From an uncultured Moraxella sp. (lineage in GTDB: Bacteria; Pseudomonadota; Gammaproteobacteria; Pseudomonadales; Moraxellaceae), in NCBI GenBank assembly GCA_916720335.1, contig CAKAQU010000038.1, forward strand, positions 1 through 13,795: a stretch of DNA of 13,795 nt, in the 5' to 3' direction. Shown in pieces: positions 7,132-13,795 of the stretch. The translations under genes and the position numbers were made by a program. Within the stretch, counting starts at the first letter, position 1, and each line of letters opens with the position of its first letter. The notes beneath the pieces were generated by a model. It was given only the letters and a program-made list of their open reading frames with translations, did no database searches and was not told the DNA's origin.

Positions 7132-9369
7132 TTATTTGTTTGCTTTTTTGGTAGGTTTTTTAGTAAGCTGATTTTTAGCAAATCGCTCAACGAGTATAAA
7201 ATCAATTTGTACTGTATCCATATTGACCGCAGCAACCTTAACTTTGACTGCATCACCAAGTGCAAAAACATCACCAACCTCACCAATTAATGTGTGTGAT
7301 ACTTCATCGAAACGGTAAAATTGTGGTGGTAAATTTGAAATATGAATCAGTCCATCAATAAACAATTCATCAAGTGTAACAAACACCCCAAAGCTGGTTA
7401 CGCTGCTGATGGTTGCAGTGTATTCCTCACCGATATGTTTGCTCATATAATGGCATTTTAACCAAGTTTCTACCTTACGACTGGCTTCTTCAGCGCGACG
7501 CTCTGTGTTTGAGGTATGTTCGCCCGCCTCATCAAGTGTTTTATATAAAGGGGTTTTGGCTTTTATGCCTGTAACCGCGCTTTTGATTGCACGATGTAAA
7601 ATCAAATCAGGATAACGGCGAATAGGCGATGTAAAATGACTGTATTCATCATAAGCCAAACCAAAGTGCCCAATGCTGGTTGGACTATAATTTGCCTGCA
7701 TCATAGAACGTAGTAACATACTGTGAATGATGGCAACGTCTGGGCGATTGATGGTTTTGGCAATGGCATTTTGAAAATCTTGATGAGTGGGATTTTCTCT
7801 TGGAAAAGCAATACCAAAGTTTTTTAGATAATCAGATAATTTTGCAGTTTTTTCATCACTAGGTTTGTCGTGATTGCGATACAAAACAGGCAGTTTGTTT
7901 TTTAAAGCAAACTTAGCAGCGCAAGTATTGGCAAGCAACATACATTCTTCAATCAATTTATGAGCATCCCCTCGCGTGCGTTTTTTGATGTCTAAAATAT
8001 CGCCGTCATCGCCAAAAATAATATAACTTTCGGTCGTTTCAAACGCCATTGCTCCTCGTTCTTCACGCTTTTTATCCAAGATTTGATACAATTGATACAG
8101 CGTATCTAAAGATTTGCAAACCTCAGAGTTTTTGATAAGCTCATTAGGCAGGGTTTGGTTGCTAGGGTCGTCAAAATAAGCATTAACTTGATTGTAGGTT
8201 AATCTTGCTTTTGAATGCATTATCGCAGGATAAAATTTAAATGCCGTTACATTACCAAAGCGAGACACACAAATATCAGCCACCATACATAAGCGGTCTA
8301 TGTCCGGATTAAGTGAGCAAAGTCCATTGGATAACACTTCAGGCAGCATTGGGATGACTCGATGCGGAAAGTAAACGCTGGTACCACGGTCATAAGCGTC
8401 TATATCCAAATCAGAACCAGCTGTTACATAGTGGCTTACATCAGCGATTGCCACTACTACGCGGTAATTACCCCCCGCTCGTTTTTGGGCAAAAACAGCA
8501 TCATCAAAATCGCGCGCATCTTCACCATCAATAGTAATTAATGGTAAGTCTCGTAAATCTGTGCGACCCACAAAATCTTTTTCATTGGGCTCTTGGTATT
8601 GGCTTGCTTGCTCCAGTGTCTTTTGACTAAATGCTGCTGGAATGGCAAAGTGGTGCAATGTGGTTTCTATAATCAGCTCTCGATCATTTAAGCTGGTAAG
8701 TAATTCAGTAATTTTTCCTGTGGCGTATTCTTGATAAGTGGGAAAATCAATTAAGGATACTTTGACGCTATCGCCAATGGCGGCGTTGATTGTCGCTACA
8801 TTATCATCAGTTACAGTAATTGGTTGATGACTATTTGAGCCCGATAATTGCACAAAATAGCCCTCATCATCTTGGTCAAGTGTGCCAATAAATTCAGTAT
8901 TGGCACGTTTTAATACTTGGGTTATTTTGGCTTCAGGTTTGCCTTTAAATTCTGTCGCAATTGCTTCAACAATATCGCCATCAAAAACCAATCGCAGCTG
9001 TTTTTCATGTAAAAATAAGTCAGGCATATCTGGTAAAACCACAAAACCAAAACCCTTAGCAGTACTGGCAACTGTGCCTTTATAAGTGCTAGGTAGCGGA
9101 GCAACGTTAAAATGAATGCCATCACTGCGTTCTAATTGCCCATCTCTTAACATTGCTTTTAGACGATTATTTAGGGCAAAAAAACGTTCATCGTCGTACA
9201 AAATATCAAAATGCATTGCCAAACTTTCAACCGTTGCCGCTTTAGCTTGATTGGTCATTTGGGCAACTGTTTGTAACAATAGCAGGCGTGATGGAATGGG
9301 GTTTTGGTACTTGTCTGCTTCAGTTTTGGCGTTGGGGTCATTCCAGTTTGTTGTGGTATTTTTTTTCAT
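7132..9369 (-). CDS. rnr: Ribonuclease R
   Basis: Processive 3'-5' exoribonuclease of the RNase II superfamily that degrades structured RNA, including rRNA fragments and tmRNA-tagged messages. Domains of the 745-aa protein: an N-terminal winged-helix-like region (about 25-90); cold-shock OB folds with GTVASTAKGFGFVVLPD (about 98-220); the RNB catalytic domain starting at DLRDLPLITIDGEDARDFDDAVF, where D281, D287, D289 and D290 match the metal-binding Asp set; HFTSPIRRYPDLILHRA (578-593); and a C-terminal S1 domain (about 648-730) with FGVFVTLDELFIDGLIHIS. It is shorter than E. coli RNase R (813 aa), mainly because the basic C-terminal tail is only about 17 residues. ATG 9369 is preceded by AAGGA at good spacing. 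It is a single-gene unit divergent from the rimI-like gene; no rlmB neighbour is present here. Confidence 0.97.
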   Translation of the reverse strand: MKKNTTTNWNDPNAKTEADKYQNPIPSRLLLLQTVAQMTNQAKAATVESLAMHFDILYDDERFFALNNRLKAMLRDGQLERSDGIHFNVAPLPSTYKGTVASTAKGFGFVVLPDMPDLFLHEKQLRLVFDGDIVEAIATEFKGKPEAKITQVLKRANTEFIGTLDQDDEGYFVQLSGSNSHQPITVTDDNVATINAAIGDSVKVSLIDFPTYQEYATGKITELLTSLNDRELIIETTLHHFAIPAAFSQKTLEQASQYQEPNEKDFVGRTDLRDLPLITIDGEDARDFDDAVFAQKRAGGNYRVVVAIADVSHYVTAGSDLDIDAYDRGTSVYFPHRVIPMLPEVLSNGLCSLNPDIDRLCMVADICVSRFGNVTAFKFYPAIMHSKARLTYNQVNAYFDDPSNQTLPNELIKNSEVCKSLDTLYQLYQILDKKREERGAMAFETTESYIIFGDDGDILDIKKRTRGDAHKLIEECMLLANTCAAKFALKNKLPVLYRNHDKPSDEKTAKLSDYLKNFGIAFPRENPTHQDFQNAIAKTINRPDVAIIHSMLLRSMMQANYSPTSIGHFGLAYDEYSHFTSPIRRYPDLILHRAIKSAVTGIKAKTPLYKTLDEAGEHTSNTERRAEEASRKVETWLKCHYMSKHIGEEYTATISSVTSFGVFVTLDELFIDGLIHISNLPPQFYRFDEVSHTLIGEVGDVFALGDAVKVKVAAVNMDTVQIDFILVERFAKNQLTKKPTKKANK

Positions 9370-9526
9370 TCACTCATTCCTTAAAATATAGCTTTGAGGT
9401 GATGGTATCAATTTATAAATTTTAAATTAAATGATAAAGGGGTGTGATATCTGGTTTAATTTTAGGTGTTTATATGGATAAATGCATGATAATATCAGCT
9501 ATCATAACATAAAAGACAGGTGCTTC

Positions 9527-10006
9527 ATGCAAAAAATTAGCTTACTATTTTTTGACCAACAAAACCAGTTGGCTATTAATGATAATATTTGGTTTTCCAT
9601 TACTCAGATTGAGCAGCAACTTTTTGAGGATACTTGGAATAAACAATCACTATTAGACAGTTTAAACCAATTTGGCACAAAAATGCTGATTGCCTTTGAT
9701 GATAACTGCGTGATTGGCTATTGTATTTTTAACAGTGTTTTTGAAATCGCTGAAATTTTACGCATTGCTGTGAGCCAAAAACATCAAAAAATGGGGGTTG
9801 GTGAACAATTATTAATCAAATCTTGTCAAATTGCTAAGGATAATCAAGCTGAAAAAATGCTTTTAGAAGTGCGAATGGATAATTTACCTGCAATCAATTT
9901 ATATAAAAAACTTAAATTCTATCAAATAGATATTAGAAAAAATTATTATCAATTTAGTCATCAAAAGCTAGATGCATTGATTTTTGAAAAAAATTTATTG
10001 GCGTGA
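9527..10006 (+). CDS. rimI: GNAT acetyltransferase, RimI-like (ribosomal protein S18-alanine N-acetyltransferase)
   Basis: A 159-aa single-domain GNAT enzyme. Acetyl-CoA binding motif A is seen as ILRIAVSQKHQKMGVGEQLL (78-96, the Q/RxxGxG loop being QKMGVG). Motif B, LLEVRMDNLPAINLYKKLKF, carries Glu114 and Tyr126 at the positions of the E. coli RimI catalytic Glu103 and Tyr115, and is followed by RKNYY, matching the RRNYY of RimI. This makes N-terminal acetylation of ribosomal protein S18 the likely role, though acetylation of other proteins by RimI homologues is known. ATG at 9527 is preferred over one at 9482 because ACAGGTG lies just upstream of it and the family begins near there. It is divergent from rnr, with no operon partner. 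Confidence 0.75.
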   Translation: MQKISLLFFDQQNQLAINDNIWFSITQIEQQLFEDTWNKQSLLDSLNQFGTKMLIAFDDNCVIGYCIFNSVFEIAEILRIAVSQKHQKMGVGEQLLIKSCQIAKDNQAEKMLLEVRMDNLPAINLYKKLKFYQIDIRKNYYQFSHQKLDALIFEKNLLA

Positions 10007-10277
10007 ATTTTGCTAGTTTGACAAAATTTGTTGGTATTATTTTTATGAATAAAAATTAACCATATTTGTTGATATAATTTTAATCATAAAAAATTATATT
10101 GTTACAATAAAAAACAATTAAAAAATAATTAGTTGATTTTCATAATAAAAATTTTAATTTTTGATTAAAATTTATCCTATTTATAATATTCTTTATTTAT
10201 TGGCATACTCTTTGCAAAAAATTATTCATGTTTAATTAAATTTCACTATTTTTTCTTAACTATTAGGAAAACAAATC
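10007..10277 (+). promoter_or_regulatory. AT-rich leader/intergenic region upstream of the trimeric autotransporter
   Basis: No gene is seen in these 271 bases. An AT-only inverted repeat (10039-10046 with 10049-10056) could be a weak terminator for the rimI-like gene. Two TATAAT hexamers (10073-10078 and 10182-10187) lack good -35 partners. The most specific signal is the -24/-12 element at 10201-10216. AGGA at 10265-10268 is the ribosome binding site for the ATG at 10278. No poly-G or tetranucleotide tract of the sort that phase-varies other Moraxella adhesins is present. Confidence 0.5.
10201..10216 (+). promoter_or_regulatory. Candidate sigma-54 (RpoN) -24/-12 promoter of the adhesin gene
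   Basis: TGGCAT (10201-10206), five bases, then TTGCA (10212-10216). This matches TGGCAY-N5-TTGCW, with GG and GC exactly 12 bases apart as RpoN requires. Initiation near 10227 would give a leader of about 50 bases with AGGA at 10265. Only the sixth base of the -24 box (T instead of C) departs from consensus. Confidence 0.6.
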
Positions 10278-13200
10278 ATGAATAAAGTTTATCGCTTAGT
10301 CTGGAACAAGGCAACCCAAACCTGGAATGCCGTGTCAGAATATGCCAAATCTCAAGGTAAATCTTCTAATGCTGTTATTATGCCGAGTTTGAAAGGTGCC
10401 TATAGAGTAATGCGTACATTCATGCGATTTGCTTATACAGCATTGATGTCAGCTTTACTTTTATTAAGTGGGCGAGCGGCAATTGCAGTAACTGGCACCA
10501 CTACAAGTAGTGGTACATCTGTGACAAATGCAGGAAGTCATAACACCTGCTACTATGATACCACAACTCAAAGTGTTGTTTGTGGTGATGTGTCAACAAA
10601 AGTTCCTGGTGTTTATGGAGCTGGAACCTCTAGTGCGCCTTCAAGAATTTCTCAATCTGTAGTATTGGGTCAAGGTGCAGAAGTAGCAGATAGTTTTTCA
10701 CGAGAAAGCTCTACCGATACAATCATGTACTCTCACGCTGTTGCAATTGGACAGACAGCAAAAGCTAATGGTTATCAAAGTGTTGCGGTCGGAGCTAATT
10801 CTGAAACCAGCCGCCGTTCAACAGCACTAGGTTTTGGAGCTAAAGCAGGCGGTCATAACAAAACCACAGCAGCCCCTGATGGCGAGCTTTATGGTGTAGC
10901 AATTGGTTATAAGGCAGACGCTCCACGCCATCATAGTGTTGCCATTGGTGCTGAAGCAAAAGTTAATGCAATTGCTACAACTGATACTGCACGTTCTGAT
11001 GCAATTTTGCAATCTGATTCTGGAAATGGTTTGATTGATGGCGCGACATCCGCTAGTGATTCTGCTGGAGCAATGGCGTTGGGTCGAGGTACTAAAGCTA
11101 ATGGGTATGCTGCTATAGCTCATGGTTTAAATGCCGAAGCTACAGCTGCTTTTTCTACAGCAATTGGTGCAAACTCTAAAGCAGATAAGATGGAAACAAT
11201 TGCATTGGGTTCTCGTGCTGAAGCAACAGGACATCATGCAATTTCAATTGGTAGTAGTTTTAAACAAGATGGAGCAACCAAAGCCAGTGGAGAAAACTCC
11301 ATTGCGATTGGTACAAAAGCATATACTACTAATAGAGATACCATTGCAATGGGTAGTGAAGCAATGGCAGTTGAACAAAGTGCGATTGCCATCGGTGCGA
11401 ACTCTGCTGCTAAAGGCAAAAGCACTGTTGCAATAGGTTTAAATGCAAGTGCTTCTGAGGATGCTGCAACTGCGGTTGGTCATAATACTCAGGCAACGAA
11501 TGCTTCTACTGCGTTGGGCGATGGTTCACAAGCCACAGGGTTGAATTCAACTGCTTTAGGTTGGAATGCCAACGCAGCAGGTCGTGCAGACGTTTATATA
11601 GGCAAACGAGCTGGCTCAGGCACAAATAACGTTGACAATTTTGATAATGTCGGTATTGGTGAGAGTGCGGTAAAAGATGCTGGCAGTGCCACCAAAGCAG
11701 TAACTAATGTTGTTGGTATTGGTACTGGTGCGGCCGAAGGCATTCAAGCCAGTCACAATATTGCTATTGGTGCTTATGCTAATGGTACTGAATCTGGCAA
11801 TCCTGCCGTAACAACAGACAATAACATAGCTCTTGGACAAAGGGCTTACGCTACTGGTGGTACTGCAGGTAATGCCATCGCCATCGGTAATCGTTCAAAA
11901 TCCGAGGGTAGTGCGGCTGTAGCTGTTGGTGCATTAGCTAATGCACAAGGAGCTCAAGCGGTAGCTATTGGACAAAATACAGTTGCCCAGGGTGCTGGTT
12001 CAATTGTTCTTGGTGGATCTCAAAGTGCTTCTAGTGCTGCTAAGGCTACTGGTTCACAAGGAATTGCTATTGGTCAACAAAGTGCTTCTACTGCGACTAA
12101 AGGTATTGCCATAGGGGTTGGTGCTCAGGCAAACCATGTCAATGGTGTTGCTTTGGGTTCTGATTCTGAAACCGCTGCTGCGGTTCCCACTACTAATGCC
12201 ACCATTAATGGCATAACTTATAATGGTTTTGCAGGAACTGCTCCTACTTCAACAGTGAGTATTGGTAAGTCTGGTGGTGAGCGTACATTAACCAATGTAG
12301 CTGCTGGTCGTATTGCTGATACTAGTACTGATGCGATCAACGGCAGTCAGTTGTACTCTGTTGTAAATGGTTTGGGTTTTGATGTGAATGCCGATAATGA
12401 CGCTGCTAAAACTCACAAGTTAGGTAAAGAGTTGGCCATTGTTGCAGGCAATACCACAGAAGCTACGTCTACCAGCAATCTGAAAACCGAAGTTACCCAA
12501 GATGCTGCAACAGGCAAAACGACTGTTACGGTTAGCATGAAAGAGGCTCCGAACTTTACCAGCGTGACCACCACCGATGCGGCGGGTAACAAAACTGTTA
12601 CGAGCGGCAGCGGCGTAACCATCACTCCGGCGTCCGGCAATCCTGTCAGCCTGACTACAGGCGGATTGAACAACGGCGGCAACAAGATTACCAATGTTGC
12701 TGCGGGTACGGACGGTACCGATGCGGTTAATGTAGACCAGCTCAAAGCAGCCGCCACCAAGGTAACTGCTGGTGACGGTATTGCCGTTACCTCGACTGTG
12801 GATAACACAACCGGCAGCACTACTTATACTGTAGCGGCCGACACTACTGCGCTGAACGTAGGTGATGGTAACAATGGTAACCCGGCCGGTAAGGTGATTG
12901 CCCCGACTGGTGCTGATGCCAATAAACTGGCCACTGCCGGCGACATTGCCAATGCCATCAACAAAAGCGGTTTCCAAGCTACAGCGGGCGGTAATTTAGC
13001 TAGCGGCAGCAGCGCCACACCTACCACCGTTAAGCCTGGTCAGAAAGTAACCTTTGCAGCCGGTAACGGATTGACTGTAAAACAAGATATAGACAATGCC
13101 AGCGGCAACCAAACGTACACCTATGCATTGGATGCCCAATCTGTGGTTCAAGATGCCCAAACCCCAGTTGTGTACACCAAAGCTGACGGCAGCAAAGTGT

Positions 13201-13795
13201 ACAAACAGCCGGACGGCAAATTCTATGACGCACTGACAGGCGGCAACGAAGTTCCAGCCGGCGACGTGATTGCCAGCATGCAGAATGCAGCAGGCAACAC
13301 TACCGCCCCGACTACTTTGGCCAATGTGAAGAGCAACCTGGCTGCTGCCACTGCTGCCACCACCAACCCGGCCAACAACGATCGTGCTGCACTGACTGCC
13401 AACAACAAAGGCAACAATGCCGCCACCGTTAATGACGTATTGAACGCCGGCTTCACCGTACAAGGTAACGGTCAGGACAAAGACTTCGTCACCCACGGCG
13501 ACACCATTAACTTTGCCAACGGCCAAGGTACAGTAGCCAACGTAACGAGCACCAATGGCTTGACTACCGTTAAGTTTGATACTCCGATGACGTATGCTGA
13601 TGCATCAGGCAACCCCACCGGCACTCCGAGCAACAAGGTGAACCTAGTAGGCAGTACGGCGGGTAGCCCGGTTACTTTGGGTAACGTGGCTGACGGTACT
13701 GTTGCTACAGGCAGCAAAGAAGCGGTGAATGGCGGTCAGTTGCATGCTACGAACCAGAACGTTGCCAATAATGCGGCCAACATCGCCAAAGGCAT
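10278..13795 (+). CDS. Trimeric autotransporter adhesin (YadA/Hia-type), 3' end beyond window
   Basis: A type Vc secreted adhesin forming surface trimers. The frame is open for 1172 codons with no stop; the C-terminal membrane anchor is outside the window. Residues 1-70 are a long signal sequence with an ESPR (MNKVYRLVWNKATQTWNAVSEYAKS) followed by a hydrophobic core ending in GRAAIA. Cys91 and Cys102 lie at the mature N-terminus. About 152-627 is a left-handed beta-roll head made of roughly 14-residue repeats such as SVAIGAEAKV and TVAIGLNASA. A YadA-type neck follows (660-693, LTNVAAGRIADTSTDAINGSQLY), then a stalk with further necks (NKITNVAAGTDGTDAVNVDQL near 803-822; 1132-1162) and two Hia/NhhA TrpRing-like units having Phe instead of Trp. 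The stalk from about 12,480 is markedly GC-rich against an AT-rich head. AGGA precedes the ATG, and a sigma-54-like promoter lies upstream. Ligand unknown; binding to epithelium or matrix is the family role. Confidence 0.96.
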   Translation, partial: MNKVYRLVWNKATQTWNAVSEYAKSQGKSSNAVIMPSLKGAYRVMRTFMRFAYTALMSALLLLSGRAAIAVTGTTTSSGTSVTNAGSHNTCYYDTTTQSVVCGDVSTKVPGVYGAGTSSAPSRISQSVVLGQGAEVADSFSRESSTDTIMYSHAVAIGQTAKANGYQSVAVGANSETSRRSTALGFGAKAGGHNKTTAAPDGELYGVAIGYKADAPRHHSVAIGAEAKVNAIATTDTARSDAILQSDSGNGLIDGATSASDSAGAMALGRGTKANGYAAIAHGLNAEATAAFSTAIGANSKADKMETIALGSRAEATGHHAISIGSSFKQDGATKASGENSIAIGTKAYTTNRDTIAMGSEAMAVEQSAIAIGANSAAKGKSTVAIGLNASASEDAATAVGHNTQATNASTALGDGSQATGLNSTALGWNANAAGRADVYIGKRAGSGTNNVDNFDNVGIGESAVKDAGSATKAVTNVVGIGTGAAEGIQASHNIAIGAYANGTESGNPAVTTDNNIALGQRAYATGGTAGNAIAIGNRSKSEGSAAVAVGALANAQGAQAVAIGQNTVAQGAGSIVLGGSQSASSAAKATGSQGIAIGQQSASTATKGIAIGVGAQANHVNGVALGSDSETAAAVPTTNATINGITYNGFAGTAPTSTVSIGKSGGERTLTNVAAGRIADTSTDAINGSQLYSVVNGLGFDVNADNDAAKTHKLGKELAIVAGNTTEATSTSNLKTEVTQDAATGKTTVTVSMKEAPNFTSVTTTDAAGNKTVTSGSGVTITPASGNPVSLTTGGLNNGGNKITNVAAGTDGTDAVNVDQLKAAATKVTAGDGIAVTSTVDNTTGSTTYTVAADTTALNVGDGNNGNPAGKVIAPTGADANKLATAGDIANAINKSGFQATAGGNLASGSSATPTTVKPGQKVTFAAGNGLTVKQDIDNASGNQTYTYALDAQSVVQDAQTPVVYTKADGSKVYKQPDGKFYDALTGGNEVPAGDVIASMQNAAGNTTAPTTLANVKSNLAAATAATTNPANNDRAALTANNKGNNAATVNDVLNAGFTVQGNGQDKDFVTHGDTINFANGQGTVANVTSTNGLTTVKFDTPMTYADASGNPTGTPSNKVNLVGSTAGSPVTLGNVADGTVATGSKEAVNGGQLHATNQNVANNAANIAKG
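10731..12167 (+). repeat. YadA-like head repeats encoding the beta-roll
   Basis: Degenerate tandem units of about 14-16 codons with the core xxAIAIGxxAxAxG recur many times, for example HAVAIGQTAKANG, NSIAIGTKAYTTN, SAIAIGANSAAKG, QAVAIGQNTVAQG and KGIAIGVGAQANH. Some units carry insertions (residues 191-206, 230-262 and 441-475). At the DNA level the copies are diverged, apart from short near-identities such as CAAAGTGCTTCTA around 12,022 and 12,079. Confidence 0.85.
12255..12362 (+). other. YadA-type neck between head and stalk
   Basis: Residues 660-695, VSIGKSGGERTLTNVAAGR then IADTSTDAINGSQLYSV, form the classic neck that closes the beta-roll head and passes the chain to the stalk. The base composition is still host-like here, so the neck belongs with the head half of the mosaic. 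Confidence 0.85.
12480..13795 (+). other. GC-rich, probably imported stalk segment of the adhesin
   Basis: Hand counts of single 60-base rows give 39/60 GC at 12,601 and 37/60 at 13,321, against 23/60 at 11,281 in the head. Codon choice changes together with it: AAC, GGC, GCC and ACC replace AAT, GGT, GCT/GCA and ACT. The reading frame is unbroken across the change. Protein motifs (VNDVLNAGF, FVTHGDTINFANGQGT, TPVVYTKADGSKVYKQ) resemble Hia/NhhA-type stalks of Neisseriaceae and Pasteurellaceae. Confidence 0.75.

Noticed and set aside
8882..9125. Two 67-aa frames overlapping rnr
   Set aside because: Both lie inside the OB-fold region of rnr, in other frames, without Shine-Dalgarno or homology pattern.
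9383..9411. Leftward TTGATA-N17-TATTTT promoter-like pair before rnr
   Set aside because: The start site would fall inside the rnr ribosome binding site, so the match is probably chance in AT-rich DNA.
10007..10277. Poly-G or tetranucleotide repeat for phase variation upstream of the adhesin
   Set aside because: Only ordinary AT-rich runs are present; no repeat tract in the leader or early codons would switch expression.
10827..11840. Open frames of 63-101 aa on either strand within the adhesin head
   Set aside because: Low-complexity shadows of the head repeats with no independent start signals.
12413..13717. Several long leftward open frames (135, 185, 176, 81 and 77 aa) opposite the adhesin stalk
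   Set aside because: They are Val/Ala/Gly-rich antisense readings of the GC-rich repetitive stalk; none has a ribosome binding site or recognisable domain, and the plus-strand adhesin frame is continuous.
12480..13795. Search for the Neisseria DNA uptake sequence (GCCGTCTGAA) in the imported-looking stalk
   Set aside because: No copy was seen in either orientation, so uptake-sequence evidence for a Neisseria donor is lacking and the donor remains open.

Overview
The window looks like a chromosomal segment of a low-GC gammaproteobacterium, most likely a Moraxella or a close relative in the Moraxellaceae. The grounds are the AT-rich housekeeping genes and intergenic DNA, a PACE-family efflux gene, an ACP-type lysozyme-inhibitor homologue of the kind known from Neisseria and Moraxella, and a large trimeric autotransporter. 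The Neisseria 10-mer DNA uptake sequence is absent, which argues against Neisseriaceae. Genus is an inference; no 16S or marker search was possible.

Left part (1-2486): the 3' three-quarters of guaA (GMP synthase) converges on a leftward three-gene unit. In transcription order this unit is a PACE/AceI-like efflux protein, dtd (D-aminoacyl-tRNA deacylase, overlapping by ATGA) and an unrecognised Trp-rich 149-aa protein. The convergent ends share a perfect 11-bp inverted repeat.

Middle (2487-6303): a short rightward TraR/DksA-like zinc-finger gene faces a leftward group of anmK (cell-wall recycling), a YheT-type alpha/beta hydrolase and a membrane-anchored calcineurin-like phosphoesterase. The phosphoesterase start lies on an 8-base homopolymer, and the ATG coupled to the upstream stop is out of frame by one base.

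Right of centre (6304-10006): a secreted ACP/MliC-like lysozyme-inhibitor gene with its own promoter and terminator, leftward rnr (RNase R) with its own terminator, and a divergent rimI-like acetyltransferase.

Right end (10007-13795): an AT-rich intergenic region carries a near-consensus sigma-54 -24/-12 promoter. It leads into an uninterrupted 1172-codon open frame that runs off the window. This is a trimeric autotransporter adhesin with an ESPR signal peptide, a long YadA-like head, a neck and a stalk. The head has the codon usage of the host. From about 12,480 the stalk becomes GC-rich and resembles Neisseriaceae/Pasteurellaceae Hia/NhhA-type stalks, which suggests a mosaic gene built by horizontal transfer. 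No mobile element, CRISPR array, rRNA or tRNA gene was seen. The most noteworthy items are the mosaic adhesin, its candidate RpoN promoter and the phosphoesterase homopolymer start.
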